A DNA stretch of 64,000 nt, taken from NCBI RefSeq assembly GCF_016894445.1, contig NZ_CP056775.1, forward strand, positions 5,637,001 through 5,701,000. The letters run 5' to 3'. Made by a program: the position numbers and the translations under genes. The notes beneath the pieces were generated by a model. That model did no database searches. It was not told the DNA's origin and worked only from the letters and a program-made list of their open reading frames with translations. Each line of letters opens with the position of its first letter. The stretch's first letter is position 1. Source of the DNA: Dyadobacter sandarakinus. Its GTDB lineage: Bacteria > Bacteroidota > Bacteroidia > Cytophagales > Spirosomataceae. This document shows, piece by piece, positions 42,102 to 50,586 of this stretch.

Positions 42102-44426
42102 ATGTTGTCTCACAACCTGGGCTACCCGCGTGTAGGTGCCCGCCGCGAACTCAAAAAAGCCTGCGAACAATTCTGGGCCGGGAAATCGGACCGCGATACG
42201 TTGCAGAAAACCGCCCGTCAGCTCCGTCATCAGAACTGGGAAACACAAAAAGCTGCCGGTATCAGTCTCATTCCGTCCAACGATTTTTCGCTCTACGACC
42301 AGGTACTGGATACTTCCCTGATGGTAGGCGCTATTCCCGGCCGCTACCTGCAGTTGCTGGATGGAAAAACCAACCGCGAGCTCGACCTGTACTTCGCCAT
42401 GGCGCGGGGGATCCAGCGCGAGGGTGTGGACATTAAAGCCATGGAAATGACCAAGTGGTTTGATACCAACTACCATTATATTGTACCCGAATTTACCAGG
42501 GATCAGCAGTTCAACCGCTACTCTGATCAGGTGATTCTTGATTTTGAAGATGCACGTCAGGCGGGCATTCTTACCAAGCCCGTGCTCGTGGGACCGGTGA
42601 CTTACCTGTGGTCGGGCAAGGAAAAAGAAGCAGGGTTTGAGCGGATCGACCTGCTTGAAAATCTTTTGCCCGTATATATTTCCATTCTCAAAGAGCTCGC
42701 TTCTATGGGTGCGGAATGGGTGCAGCTGGATGAGCCGTGCCTCGTAACCGACCTGACAGAAAAGGAAAAAAAGGCGTTAATTACCGCATATACCACGATC
42801 AGAGAGACGGTACCACAATTGAAATTACTGGTAGCGACCTATTTCGGGGCGCTGGAAGACAATCTTCCGACAGCAATAAACCTGCCCGTCGATGCACTGC
42901 ATATCGACCTGACCCGAGGCGCCGAAACGTTGCCGGCGATCCTGGCTGAGGAATCTTTTGTTTTGTCGGATAAAAAGCTGTCACTGGGTGTGGTGGATGG
43001 CCGTAATATCTGGAAAAATGATTTTGCCGGATCAATCCGTTTTATCCGGCAGGCTGCGGACGTGCTCGGAACTGACCGCGTGCTGGTGGCACCTTCGTGC
43101 TCGCTGCTGCACAGCCCCTACGACCTCGACCTGGAAACCAATGAAGCTGTACTGACCCCGGAAATCAAGAACTGGATGTCATTTGCCAAACAAAAACTGA
43201 CCGAAGTAGCTGCGCTGACGGCCCTGGCACAAACAGATTTTGAGGACGATGAGCGGTTTACAGGCAACCAGCGCGCAATCGAAAGCCGCAAAACTTCCCC
43301 GCTGATCCACAAGCCTGACGTAAAAGCCCGGGCAGCGGCAATAGTCGAAAGTGATTTTGAAAGACAAAGTGCATTCCCTGCCCGGCAGCAGATCCAGCTG
43401 GACAAACTCAAACTTCCGCTGTTTCCCTCCACCACCATCGGCTCATTTCCGCAGACAGACGAGATCCGCCAGCTGCGTGCCCAGTTGAAAAAGGGATTGC
43501 TGACCGCGGAAGAATATGAAGAAAAGATCCGGGAAGAGATCGTCAGCTCGCTGCGCTGGCAGGAAGCGCTGGATATTGACGTGCTCGTGCATGGCGAGTT
43601 TGAACGCAACGATATGGTGGAGTACTTCGGCGAGAGCTTGTCGGGATTTGTATTTACTGAAAACGGATGGGTGCAAAGCTATGGCAGCCGCTGCGTGAAG
43701 CCACCGGTAATTTACGGCGACGTGGCCCGGCCCGACGCGATGACGGTTAAATGGTCGGCTTTTGCGCAGGCCAACTCCGACCGCCTGGTGAAAGGAATGC
43801 TCACAGGTCCCGTGACGATCCTTCAATGGTCGTTTGTGCGCGATGATCAGCCAAGAAAAGACACAACTTTCCAGATCGCGCTCGCCATCCGGGATGAAGT
43901 AACTGATCTTGAAAAAGCAGGTATCAAAGTAATCCAGATCGACGAACCTGCAATCCGCGAAGGCTTGCCGCTCCGGCAATCGGCCTGGGAAGCATACCTG
44001 CAGTGGGCTGTGGATGCATTTCGCCTGAGCGCGGCCGGGGTAGCCGACCGTACGCAGATCCACACGCACATGTGCTACTCCGAGTTCAATGATATCATTG
44101 ATTCCATTGCTGCGATGGATGCGGATGTGATCACGATTGAGACGTCGCGCTCGCAGATGGAGCTTCTGGATGCATTTGCGAAATTCAACTACCCCAACGA
44201 GATCGGACCGGGTGTGTACGACATTCATTCGCCCCGGGTACCCGGCGTGGATGAAATGACCGAGCTTCTTCAGAAAGCATTGCAGGTGATCCCGGCCCGC
44301 AATCTCTGGGTAAATCCCGACTGCGGTTTGAAAACCAGAAAGTGGCCGGAAACAGAAGCTGCTTTGCGTAATATGATTTCTGCGGCTAAATTGCTGCGCG
44401 AATCGGTTGCGCTAGCTCCCCATTAA
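42102..44426 (+). CDS. metE: Cobalamin-independent methionine synthase
   Basis: A 774-residue cytosolic enzyme that methylates homocysteine with 5-methyltetrahydropteroyl-polyglutamate. The start MLSHNLGYPRVGARRELKKA matches the family. The C-terminal zinc site is complete: His656 and Cys658 in HTHMCYSEF, Glu680 in ITIETSRS and Cys741 in NPDCGLKTR, with the same spacing as in E. coli MetE (H641, C643, E665, C726). Controlled by the B12 riboswitch upstream. The thioesterase gene follows after 10 bases, so the riboswitch transcript probably continues. Confidence 0.97.
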   Translation: MLSHNLGYPRVGARRELKKACEQFWAGKSDRDTLQKTARQLRHQNWETQKAAGISLIPSNDFSLYDQVLDTSLMVGAIPGRYLQLLDGKTNRELDLYFAMARGIQREGVDIKAMEMTKWFDTNYHYIVPEFTRDQQFNRYSDQVILDFEDARQAGILTKPVLVGPVTYLWSGKEKEAGFERIDLLENLLPVYISILKELASMGAEWVQLDEPCLVTDLTEKEKKALITAYTTIRETVPQLKLLVATYFGALEDNLPTAINLPVDALHIDLTRGAETLPAILAEESFVLSDKKLSLGVVDGRNIWKNDFAGSIRFIRQAADVLGTDRVLVAPSCSLLHSPYDLDLETNEAVLTPEIKNWMSFAKQKLTEVAALTALAQTDFEDDERFTGNQRAIESRKTSPLIHKPDVKARAAAIVESDFERQSAFPARQQIQLDKLKLPLFPSTTIGSFPQTDEIRQLRAQLKKGLLTAEEYEEKIREEIVSSLRWQEALDIDVLVHGEFERNDMVEYFGESLSGFVFTENGWVQSYGSRCVKPPVIYGDVARPDAMTVKWSAFAQANSDRLVKGMLTGPVTILQWSFVRDDQPRKDTTFQIALAIRDEVTDLEKAGIKVIQIDEPAIREGLPLRQSAWEAYLQWAVDAFRLSAAGVADRTQIHTHMCYSEFNDIIDSIAAMDADVITIETSRSQMELLDAFAKFNYPNEIGPGVYDIHSPRVPGVDEMTELLQKALQVIPARNLWVNPDCGLKTRKWPETEAALRNMISAAKLLRESVALAPH

Positions 44427-44436
44427 TCCCGGCATT

Positions 44437-44829
44437 TTGACGATAGAAGAAAAAATACAAGCATCAGAGACAAGGGTATTCAAGACGGTTTTTCCGAACA
44501 ATACCAATCATTACGATACATTGTTCGGCGGAACCGCCTTGTCTATGATGGACGAAACTGCCTTTATAGCAGCCACCAGGTTCTGCCGCCTGCGGCTCGT
44601 CACCGTCTCCACCGACCGCATTGATTTCACCCACCCGATTCCGGCAGGCTCCATTATTGAGCTGGTAGGCCGGGTGGAAACCGTCGGAAACACGAGCATC
44701 AAGGTGCGGGTGGATATTTATGTAGAAAAAATGTATGAAGAATCCCGGGAAAAAGCGGTCACCGGGATTTTTACTTTAGTGGCCATCGATGAGGATCACC
44801 GGCCTGTGAAGATACTCAGTACTCCGTAA
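44437..44829 (+). CDS. Hotdog-fold acyl-CoA thioesterase (YciA-like)
   Basis: A 130-residue single hotdog domain. The segment FPNNTNHYDTLFGGTALSMM carries the substrate-binding N and the catalytic Asp region of the YciA/BACH group (N-x-x-x-x-x-x-x-G-G), followed by FTHPIPAGSIIELVGRV and TGIFTLVAIDED. It releases CoA from short- to medium-chain acyl-CoA. The start is a TTG (44437), 10 bases after the metE stop; an acyltransferase-3 gene follows after 11 bases, suggesting one transcript. Confidence 0.88.
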   Translation: MTIEEKIQASETRVFKTVFPNNTNHYDTLFGGTALSMMDETAFIAATRFCRLRLVTVSTDRIDFTHPIPAGSIIELVGRVETVGNTSIKVRVDIYVEKMYEESREKAVTGIFTLVAIDEDHRPVKILSTP

Positions 44830-44840
44830 CCGCACCGATC

Positions 44841-45959
44841 ATGGAACAAAAGCCATCGGGGTACATTGCACAGCTGGACGGACTCAGGGCAATCGCCATT
44901 GTGCTGGTTGTACTGTTTCACTGGTTTCCGGAAGGGCAGGGGATCAATGTTATCGCAAATGGTCCGCTGGGTGTCACCCTCTTTTTTGTCCTGAGCGGCT
45001 TTCTGATCACGCGCATTCTCCTGTCGAGCCGCAGCTTCCTGCAATCACACGGACTGGCCGCTACGTACAAAAACTTCATGATCAGGCGGGTACTCCGGAT
45101 ATTTCCATTGTACTACCTTACGCTGCTGATCCTCTGGTGCATCCGTTACATTGCTTTTATTCCGAAAGTACCCACACAACTTTACGAGTACCCGCTGTAC
45201 TACCTTTTATACATTTCCAACTTCCTGATCGAGAAACTGCACGACTGGTCGGATGTACTTTCACCCTTCTGGTCCCTGGCTGTGGAGGAGCAGTTTTACA
45301 TTATCTGGCCTGTGATCATCCTCACGGTCGCGCCCCGGTACTTACGCAATGTGATTATTTCCATCATCGTAACCGGTATTCTTTCCAGAGGTGTACTGGC
45401 ATGGTCTGGTTATGCCGAGGGGGTACTCATGCCAACTTGCCTGGACGCATTCGGGCTGGGGGCACTTTGGGCGTATGTTGTCTTTTTTGGTAAAAATGCA
45501 CAGAAATTCCTGCGATTGTCCGGGTACCTGACATGGGCGGGACTGATCCTATTTCTCTATATCTGTTTTAATGAAGCAACAGTTGTGAAAACGTGGCTGT
45601 TCCGGACGTCCATGTCGTTTATATGCCTCTATTTTGTTGCCCGTGCGAGCTATGAAGGTGGTTTCAGTTCAGTTTTTGGTAAAATACTGAACCATGGCAG
45701 CCTGCGGTACATTGGCAAGATCAGCTATGGACTTTATGTTTACCACATGCTGGTACCTGCGCTCGTACTTCCGTTTTTGATCAGGTTCCTCAATCGTTTT
45801 GCGCATATCAGCCTCAATCCTTCCGAAGCAGAAATGAAAATAGCCAGCCTGGTGCTGCTGGTGATCGTTGCGAGTATTTCCTGGTATGCCTTCGAAGCCC
45901 CATTCAATGGACTCAAACGCCATTTCCGGCTCTCTACCATGCGGAGGCCGGTAGAATAG
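44841..45959 (+). CDS. Acyltransferase family 3 (OafA/YrhL-like) membrane protein
   Basis: A 372-residue inner-membrane protein with about ten helices. The opening YIAQLDGLRAIAIVLVVLFH (with catalytic His in the first helix), then GVTLFFVLSGFLITRIL and RRVLRIFPLYYLTLL, are hallmarks of the AT3 family; WSLAVEEQFYIIWPV and YGLYVYHMLV follow. These proteins O-acylate sugars of surface polysaccharides or lipids, often together with an SGNH domain. Here an SGNH-like protein is encoded separately 139 bases downstream, hinting at a split version. Confidence 0.9.
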   Translation: MEQKPSGYIAQLDGLRAIAIVLVVLFHWFPEGQGINVIANGPLGVTLFFVLSGFLITRILLSSRSFLQSHGLAATYKNFMIRRVLRIFPLYYLTLLILWCIRYIAFIPKVPTQLYEYPLYYLLYISNFLIEKLHDWSDVLSPFWSLAVEEQFYIIWPVIILTVAPRYLRNVIISIIVTGILSRGVLAWSGYAEGVLMPTCLDAFGLGALWAYVVFFGKNAQKFLRLSGYLTWAGLILFLYICFNEATVVKTWLFRTSMSFICLYFVARASYEGGFSSVFGKILNHGSLRYIGKISYGLYVYHMLVPALVLPFLIRFLNRFAHISLNPSEAEMKIASLVLLVIVASISWYAFEAPFNGLKRHFRLSTMRRPVE

Positions 45960-46095
45960 GCATTTCCTCTCACAACCATGCAGGATGTCTGCTTTCGCCG
46001 GATAATAAACCTGCCCTGCCGCTCAGTCATCGCTTTTTGGTATTAAGCCGACCATAAGGTACTTGTCACCGCAAAAATCCGCTAAACAGGTCGCG

Positions 46096-47130
46096 ATGAT
46101 GAGGAAAGCTTTATTCTATTTTATTTTTCTTATCGTTTTATACATCGTCACAGAAATCCTTCTCAGGATAGGCTTACTGTTCCTTGGCTATCCTTTTTTC
46201 AAGCCGTCCGACTACATTTTCGTAAAGATTTATCCCAGCTTACACGAGCTGCGGCACAAACAGATCAGTAATACAGACGAAACCATCGATGTGCTCATCC
46301 TGGGAGGCTCCGTAGTAAGTCCGGGGTATATGGACTTGGAGCTGCGGCTGGATTCGATATTCAAAAAACAGGACAAACAATTAAGGAAAGTAGCTGTTTA
46401 CAACGTTGCAGCACCTGCGCATACCTCCCTGGACAATGCGATCAAGTATGAATATCTTAAAAAGCAGAAGTTTGATCTGGTGATCTACTATGAGGCCATC
46501 AATGATTTGCATGGAAACAACATTCCGCCCGCATATTACAGGGCGGACTACACGCACATCAAATGGTACAAAGACATTGAGATTTTACGGCGGCACGAAG
46601 AAATGGACATCACGGTATTGCCATTTGCCCTGGATTTTGCCTGCAACTACATAAAGGATAAAGTTTCCCGCAGGTTTTACATGACCCAGTATGGTACGGA
46701 AGTACGGTACCGCAAGTATGGAGCCGATGTTAAAACAAAGCCAACCTTCGAAAAGAACCTTCGGGTTATCATCAGGCAGGCGAAGGAGTCGGGAGCCAAA
46801 ATGCTTCTTTTGAGTTATGCATCCTGCTTTCCGGAGAATGTTGTGCTCACCGGCGAAGATGCGGATCTGAAACATTACTGCAAGTGCAGCTTTGCCGTAC
46901 CCATCTCAATCTGGGGCAAGGCTGAGTACGTAAAAGCCGGTATCGCGACCCACAATCAGGTTATCAGAAAACTTGCATCCTCTACGCCAACACTATATAT
47001 GGACATGGAGCGGGCCATGCACGGCGATCCCAGGTTCTTTTGTGATGTATGTCATGTCAGCAAAACAGGGGCTCAATACTTTGCCAAAACCCTTGCTGAC
47101 TTCCTGATCACGAATAATGTGCTTCAATAA
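46096..47130 (+). CDS. Membrane-anchored SGNH/GDSL-hydrolase-like protein
   Basis: About 344 residues. ATG 46096 (or 46099) is preferred to a TTG at 46063. One N-terminal membrane helix (YFIFLIVLYIVTEILLRIGL) anchors a periplasmic domain. Possible SGNH blocks are VLILGGSVVSPGY (block I, Ser after GG), VYNVAAPAHTSLDN (block II), YYEAINDLHGNN (block III) and DVCHVSKTGAQYF (block V with Asp-His). This suggests an O-acyl transferase or esterase for a carbohydrate. It is followed by the carbamoyltransferase gene after 41 bases. Confidence 0.75.
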   Translation: MMRKALFYFIFLIVLYIVTEILLRIGLLFLGYPFFKPSDYIFVKIYPSLHELRHKQISNTDETIDVLILGGSVVSPGYMDLELRLDSIFKKQDKQLRKVAVYNVAAPAHTSLDNAIKYEYLKKQKFDLVIYYEAINDLHGNNIPPAYYRADYTHIKWYKDIEILRRHEEMDITVLPFALDFACNYIKDKVSRRFYMTQYGTEVRYRKYGADVKTKPTFEKNLRVIIRQAKESGAKMLLLSYASCFPENVVLTGEDADLKHYCKCSFAVPISIWGKAEYVKAGIATHNQVIRKLASSTPTLYMDMERAMHGDPRFFCDVCHVSKTGAQYFAKTLADFLITNNVLQ

Positions 47131-47171
47131 AGCGTGAGACAATATTTCGGTTATCAACCTGCGAGTACACC

Positions 47172-49034
47172 TTGAAAATACTTGGAATATCGGCATTTTA
47201 TCATGATTCGGCTGCTGCATTGGTAGACAATGGGGTAATTGTTGCAGCTGCGCAGGAGGAGCGTTTTACCCGGAAGAAGCATGATGAAAGTTTTCCTTCC
47301 AATGCAATCCGGTTTTGTCTCAGGCACGAAGGGTTTTCCTGGGACGAGATCGATGCTGTCGTATTCTATGACAAACCACTGCTGAAATTTGAGCGTTTGC
47401 TGGAAACCTATTATGCATTTGCTCCCAAAGGTCTGAGATCGTTTCTGACTGCCATGCCTGTCTGGATCAAGGAAAAGATGTTCTTGAAGCGCTTAATCCG
47501 CCAGGAGCTCGAAAAGCTGGGTTATAAAAAGACGCACAAGGCAAAGCTGCTTTTTCCGGAACACCATCTTTCACACGCAGCCAGCGCATTTTATCCTTCT
47601 CCGTTTACCAGATCAGCGATACTAACCATTGACGGAGTAGGGGAGTGGGCAACAGCATCCATCAGCCTCGGCGACGGAAAGGACATTACCATGCTGAAAG
47701 AAATGCACTTTCCGCATTCGCTCGGTCTGCTGTATTCTGCATTTACCTACTTTCTTGGGTTCAGGGTTAATTCAGGTGAGTATAAGCTGATGGGGCTTGC
47801 TCCTTATGGCGACCCGTCGTCACCGGACGTTGCCAGGTACATGAACGTAATCCTTAATAAGCTCATCCGCCTGAAAGAAGATGGTTCAATATGGCTGAAC
47901 CAGCAGTATTTTGATTATGCTACCGGGCTGAGGATGGTTAATGAGAAATCCTGGGAGCTTCTTTTCGGATTCCCCGCGCGCAAGCCCGAAGATCCGCTGG
48001 AAGCCAGGCATTGTAGCCTGGGACTTGCCATCCAGAACATTACAGAGGAAATCGTGATCAGGATGGCCAGGGAAGCGCAAAGGCTCACCGGCGCTGAATA
48101 CCTGTGTATGGCCGGTGGAGTAGCACTCAATTGTGTCTCCAACGGCAAGCTGCAAAAAACGGGTTTGTTCAGGGATATTTTCATTCAGCCTGCGGCTGGC
48201 GACGCCGGCGGGGCACTCGGAGCGGCACTGGCAGCTGCACACATTTACTTTGGGCAGGACCGTCAGGTGACTGCAGGGATGGATGCCATGTCGGGATCTT
48301 TCCTGGGGCCTGCCTTTTCGGACCTGGATGTAATCCAAACCGCACGGAGGTACAAAGCTATTTACACACACTATGACCACTTTGGTGAACTAAGCGATCA
48401 CGTGGCCGGGCTTCTGGCCGACGGTCATGTGATTGGCTGGGTTCAGGGGCGGATGGAATTTGGGCCCAGGGCACTGGGTGCCAGAAGTATCCTTGGCGAT
48501 TCCCGTAACCCTGAAATGCAGAAAAAGCTTAACCTGAAAATCAAGTTCAGGGAGTCTTTTCGTCCATTTGCGCCGTCAGTACTGGCCGAGGCATGCAGTG
48601 AATACTTCGATTACAAAGGTATATCCCCATATATGCTGCTGGTACATTCGGTGGTATCAGAGATCCGGAATCCGACTCCGGCTAACTACAATGCACTTGA
48701 ACTTCGCGAAAAATTATATTTCCAGCGCTCGAACCTGCCTTCAGTAACCCATATTGATTACTCCGCCCGCATCCAGACGGTGCATCGTGACACGAATCCC
48801 AGGTATTATTCGCTGATTCAGGCATTCAGGGAGCTTACCGGCTGTGCTGTAATTGTTAATACCAGCTTCAATGTACGGGGAGAGCCTATTGTATGTACAC
48901 CGGAGGATGCGTTCAGGTGCTTCATGCGCACGGAGATGGACTACCTGGTAATAGGTAACTTTGTTTTTGATAAAAAGCAGCAGTTACACTGGGAGGAAAA
49001 GGGCAACTGGAAGGAAGAATTTACACTGGATTGA
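47172..49034 (+). CDS. NodU/CmcH/SxtI-family carbamoyltransferase
   Basis: A 620-residue cytosolic enzyme. The N-terminal Kae1-like half (MKILGISAFYHDSAAALVDN, AAAQEERFTRKKHDESFP, HHLSHAASAFYPSP, LTIDGVGEWATAS, NSGEYKLMGLAPYG, MAGGVALNCVSNGKL) makes carbamoyl-adenylate from carbamoyl phosphate and ATP. The C-terminal YrdC-like half (GWVQGRMEFGPRALGARSIL, FRESFRPFAPSVL, NTSFNVRGEPIVCTPEDAFR) transfers it to a hydroxyl. Members O-carbamoylate Nod factors, antibiotics and saxitoxin. The start is TTG 47172. The two small membrane-protein genes after it match the sxtIJK association, so a surface glycan or lipid is the likely acceptor. Confidence 0.93.
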   Translation: MKILGISAFYHDSAAALVDNGVIVAAAQEERFTRKKHDESFPSNAIRFCLRHEGFSWDEIDAVVFYDKPLLKFERLLETYYAFAPKGLRSFLTAMPVWIKEKMFLKRLIRQELEKLGYKKTHKAKLLFPEHHLSHAASAFYPSPFTRSAILTIDGVGEWATASISLGDGKDITMLKEMHFPHSLGLLYSAFTYFLGFRVNSGEYKLMGLAPYGDPSSPDVARYMNVILNKLIRLKEDGSIWLNQQYFDYATGLRMVNEKSWELLFGFPARKPEDPLEARHCSLGLAIQNITEEIVIRMAREAQRLTGAEYLCMAGGVALNCVSNGKLQKTGLFRDIFIQPAAGDAGGALGAALAAAHIYFGQDRQVTAGMDAMSGSFLGPAFSDLDVIQTARRYKAIYTHYDHFGELSDHVAGLLADGHVIGWVQGRMEFGPRALGARSILGDSRNPEMQKKLNLKIKFRESFRPFAPSVLAEACSEYFDYKGISPYMLLVHSVVSEIRNPTPANYNALELREKLYFQRSNLPSVTHIDYSARIQTVHRDTNPRYYSLIQAFRELTGCAVIVNTSFNVRGEPIVCTPEDAFRCFMRTEMDYLVIGNFVFDKKQQLHWEEKGNWKEEFTLD

Positions 49035-49073
49035 TCGTAAAAACTGTCAGAATCATCTTAAAACACCGGGAAC

Positions 49074-49223
49074 ATGGACTTTTTATCAGATCTGTTTTTA
49101 TTTATCAAAGAGCGCAAAAAGTGGGTGCTAGTACCTGTCATTTTCGTACTGCTGCTCATTGGCATTCTGATTGTTATCGGCGGCGGCTCAGCCATAGCAC
49201 CCTTTATTTACACCCTGTTCTAG
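49074..49223 (+). CDS. DUF5989 (SxtK-like) single-span membrane protein
   Basis: A 49-residue protein starting MDFLSDLFLFIKERKKWVLV, with one transmembrane helix (VIFVLLLIGILIVIG) and the ending GSAIAPFIYTLF. Length, the basic ERKK before the helix and the Gly-rich end fit DUF5989, the family of saxitoxin-operon SxtK. It lies 39 bases after the carbamoyltransferase and 7 before the SxtJ-like gene. A conserved partner of carbamoyltransferases; role unknown, perhaps a membrane tether. Confidence 0.85.
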   Translation: MDFLSDLFLFIKERKKWVLVPVIFVLLLIGILIVIGGGSAIAPFIYTLF

Positions 49224-49230
49224 CCAGCAC

Positions 49231-49599
49231 ATGGAGCATACCGAAGAGGCAAAGTCGCAGCTGGTGATCGTCACCGGCTTGCTGGTTATTTACTTTGTTT
49301 TAAAATCAAGGTACCCCTTTCTTTTATGGACCGCTGCCGGAATCGGATTGGTGAGCGTCTTTATTCCGGCAGCGGGCTCATTAATCGTAAAAGTCTGGCT
49401 TAAACTGGCTGTAATTTTAGGCAGGATCAATGGGAGCATCCTGCTCACAGCCATTTTCTTTGCAGTACTGCTTCCCATAGCCCTGCTATCCCGAATGCTG
49501 GGAAAAGACCCATTGTATTTAAAGCATGGCGAAAGCAGTACTACCTTCAGGGGCAGAAATCACAGGTACTCGGCCAGGGATCTTGAAAAAACCTGGTGA
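49231..49599 (+). CDS. SxtJ-family membrane protein
   Basis: A 122-residue protein with three helices: LVIVTGLLVIYFVLKSR, FLLWTAAGIGLVSVFIPAAG and ILLTAIFFAVLLPIALLSRML. It ends with a polar tail (KDPLYLKHGESSTTF) typical of SxtJ-family proteins, which accompany SxtI-type carbamoyltransferases. Likely works with DUF5989 to bring the carbamoyltransferase to a membrane-bound acceptor. It is the last gene of the unit and converges with the Ppx/GppA gene 10 bases away. Confidence 0.87.
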   Translation: MEHTEEAKSQLVIVTGLLVIYFVLKSRYPFLLWTAAGIGLVSVFIPAAGSLIVKVWLKLAVILGRINGSILLTAIFFAVLLPIALLSRMLGKDPLYLKHGESSTTFRGRNHRYSARDLEKTW

Positions 49600-49609
49600 G
49601 GCAGCATGC

Positions 49610-50497
49610 TTAACTGATTTTTTTTCTTCGGCAAGCCCGGTCGTACAGCAGTTGTAAAATACCGTCTTTAAGCCCCAGGTCAGGAACGTGAATAACCTCT
49701 GCACCGGCCCACCGCATGGCCGACGTATAAATATCACCGGCTGGTACAATCACATCAGCCCGGTCGGGATTAAGCTGCAATTTGTTAATGCGGTCGGAGA
49801 GGGAAAATCCGGAAATGTAATCCTTCACTTTTTCGATCTCAGCCAGCTGAGCCGAGCTTTCCGAGAGTTTTGCGGCAAGGTCAAAGAGCTTGTTGATGTT
49901 GCCGCCGGTGCCTACTGCCTGGATAGGCTGGGTATAATCCACATTCTGGTTAATCCATTCCTTGATCTTGATCCATGCATTCTTGGACTCTTTGCCTTCC
50001 AGGAGCCTTACCGAGCCCAGCTTGAACGATTTGGCGCAGGTTTTCTGGCGGTCTTTGTACAAATTCAGCTCTGTACTGCCGCCGCCTACGTCGATGTGGA
50101 TATACTGGCCCTCACCGAGTGACTTCACCACCACATTGTTGACCAGCTCGGCCTCACGCTGCCCGTCAATGATCTGGATATGGATGCCCGTACGCTGCTC
50201 AATGTGGTCGCGTACTTCAAAACCATTTTCAGCCTCCCGCATGGCGGATGTGGAACAGGCCATAAAATCGTCCACTTCATGCAGTTCCATGAGAAGCTGG
50301 TAAGCCAGCATGAGCTTCATCATGCGGTCTTCACTCATCGCCGAAATGCGGCCCTGCGTAAAAACGTCGTGGCCCAGCCTTAATGGAAAACGGACGTACT
50401 CAACTTTTTTAAAACGTGAAATGCCCTCATCATGCAGTACAGAAGAGATCTGCATCCGGGCACCATTGGATCCAATGTCGATTGCTGCGAATTTCAA
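49610..50497 (-). CDS. Ppx/GppA exopolyphosphatase/guanosine pentaphosphatase family protein
   Basis: A 295-residue cytosolic phosphatase of the ASKHA fold. Phosphate-binding motifs are AAIDIGSNGARMQI (residues about 4-17), CSTSAMREAENG, YIHIDVGGGSTELNLY and AVGTGGNINKL. The length matches the short (domains I and II only) Ppx form, without the C-terminal HD-like domains of E. coli Ppx. It removes phosphate from polyphosphate or pppGpp. No ppk is adjacent. Confidence 0.9.
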   Translation of the reverse strand: MKFAAIDIGSNGARMQISSVLHDEGISRFKKVEYVRFPLRLGHDVFTQGRISAMSEDRMMKLMLAYQLLMELHEVDDFMACSTSAMREAENGFEVRDHIEQRTGIHIQIIDGQREAELVNNVVVKSLGEGQYIHIDVGGGSTELNLYKDRQKTCAKSFKLGSVRLLEGKESKNAWIKIKEWINQNVDYTQPIQAVGTGGNINKLFDLAAKLSESSAQLAEIEKVKDYISGFSLSDRINKLQLNPDRADVIVPAGDIYTSAMRWAGAEVIHVPDLGLKDGILQLLYDRACRRKKIS

Positions 50498-50586
50498 GAG
50501 CTAACGTAGATGGCAGGTAAATAAAGCCAAAAATAGAATTTTCACCGACACTGCGGGCGCCGCCGGCGAAAATTGAAGTCTTTTCA

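Noticed and set aside
47172-49599. Saxitoxin biosynthesis cluster
   Set aside because: Only the carbamoyltransferase/DUF5989/SxtJ block is shared; the polyketide-like and amidinotransferase genes of saxitoxin synthesis are absent.
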